This document shows positions 27,485-27,578 of a stretch of 27,578 bases of DNA, piece after piece. A program made the position numbers and the translations under genes. The notes under the pieces were generated by a model that did no database searches, was not told where the DNA came from, and was given only the letters and a program-made list of their open reading frames with translations. The DNA lies in contig BFEA01000020.1 of the NCBI GenBank assembly GCA_003427395.1, forward strand, positions 4,965,564 to 4,993,141, in the 5' to 3' direction. Position 1 is the first letter of the stretch; each line of letters begins with the position of its first letter. The DNA comes from Chara braunii (taxonomy: Eukaryota; Streptophyta; Charophyceae; Charales; Characeae).

Positions 27485-27578
<94 letters not shown>
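27485..27578. repeat. CT microsatellite reaching the window end
   Basis: An almost pure (CT)n of at least 94 bp with one CTG interruption. It runs off the end of the window, and possibly marks an assembly or contig edge. Confidence 0.95.

Overview
This is nuclear DNA from a eukaryote, most likely a green plant or streptophyte alga. Supporting signs are an interstitial run of plant-type telomere heptamers (CCCTAAA, near 26742), two copies of a plastid 16S rRNA fragment (1671-2134), a chromovirus-like Ty3/gypsy remnant, and long CT/GA microsatellites. A charophyte such as Chara would fit, but that is inference. The window is gene-poor and repeat-rich. No bacterial operon, CRISPR array or phage is present.

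Layout. 1-1490: no recognisable gene. 1495-2310: tandem array that has captured plastid 16S rRNA sequence. 2354-2463: perfect 55-bp duplication. 3641-5281 (minus): the one convincing intact gene, a 546-codon single-exon secreted or membrane-anchored protein with the layout of a permuted papain-like (NlpC/P60, YaeF/YiiX-type) cysteine hydrolase; a long CT tract lies just upstream. 6161-6305 and 6330-6540: a hairpin element and a terminal-inverted-repeat (TIR) element. 7672-9605 (minus): decayed 3' half of a Ty3/gypsy element (RNase H, integrase, chromodomain, probable LTR junction). 10212-13136: a 2.9-kb CpG-rich block bounded by related inverted ends flanked by TTAA, with a 222-bp tandem duplication, a TATA-like box, a GA tract and an unrecognised 147-codon ORF. 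13416-14400: tandem repeats, a tRNA-like SINE head and CA-rich minisatellite.

15082-18055 (minus) is the most unusual part. In one orientation it holds a reverse-transcriptase remnant, a Ser/Thr/Pro-rich stretch, a Josephin-type deubiquitinase domain and an open 305-codon frame with a duplicated RING finger. The Josephin domain keeps its Cys, His and Asn positions but carries nonsense codons. I read this as one decayed retroelement-like unit coding for both ubiquitin removal and a RING finger, or as a host ubiquitin gene next to an RT remnant. The sequence alone does not decide between these.

18600-27250 is a patchwork of short non-autonomous elements and their tandem derivatives. Many carry the end motif ACCACC(A/G)GTAC next to TTAA, and one end has been amplified into a 50-bp satellite (23036-23418). 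A near-perfect 64-bp-arm fold-back sits at 25444-25631. The window ends in a CT microsatellite.
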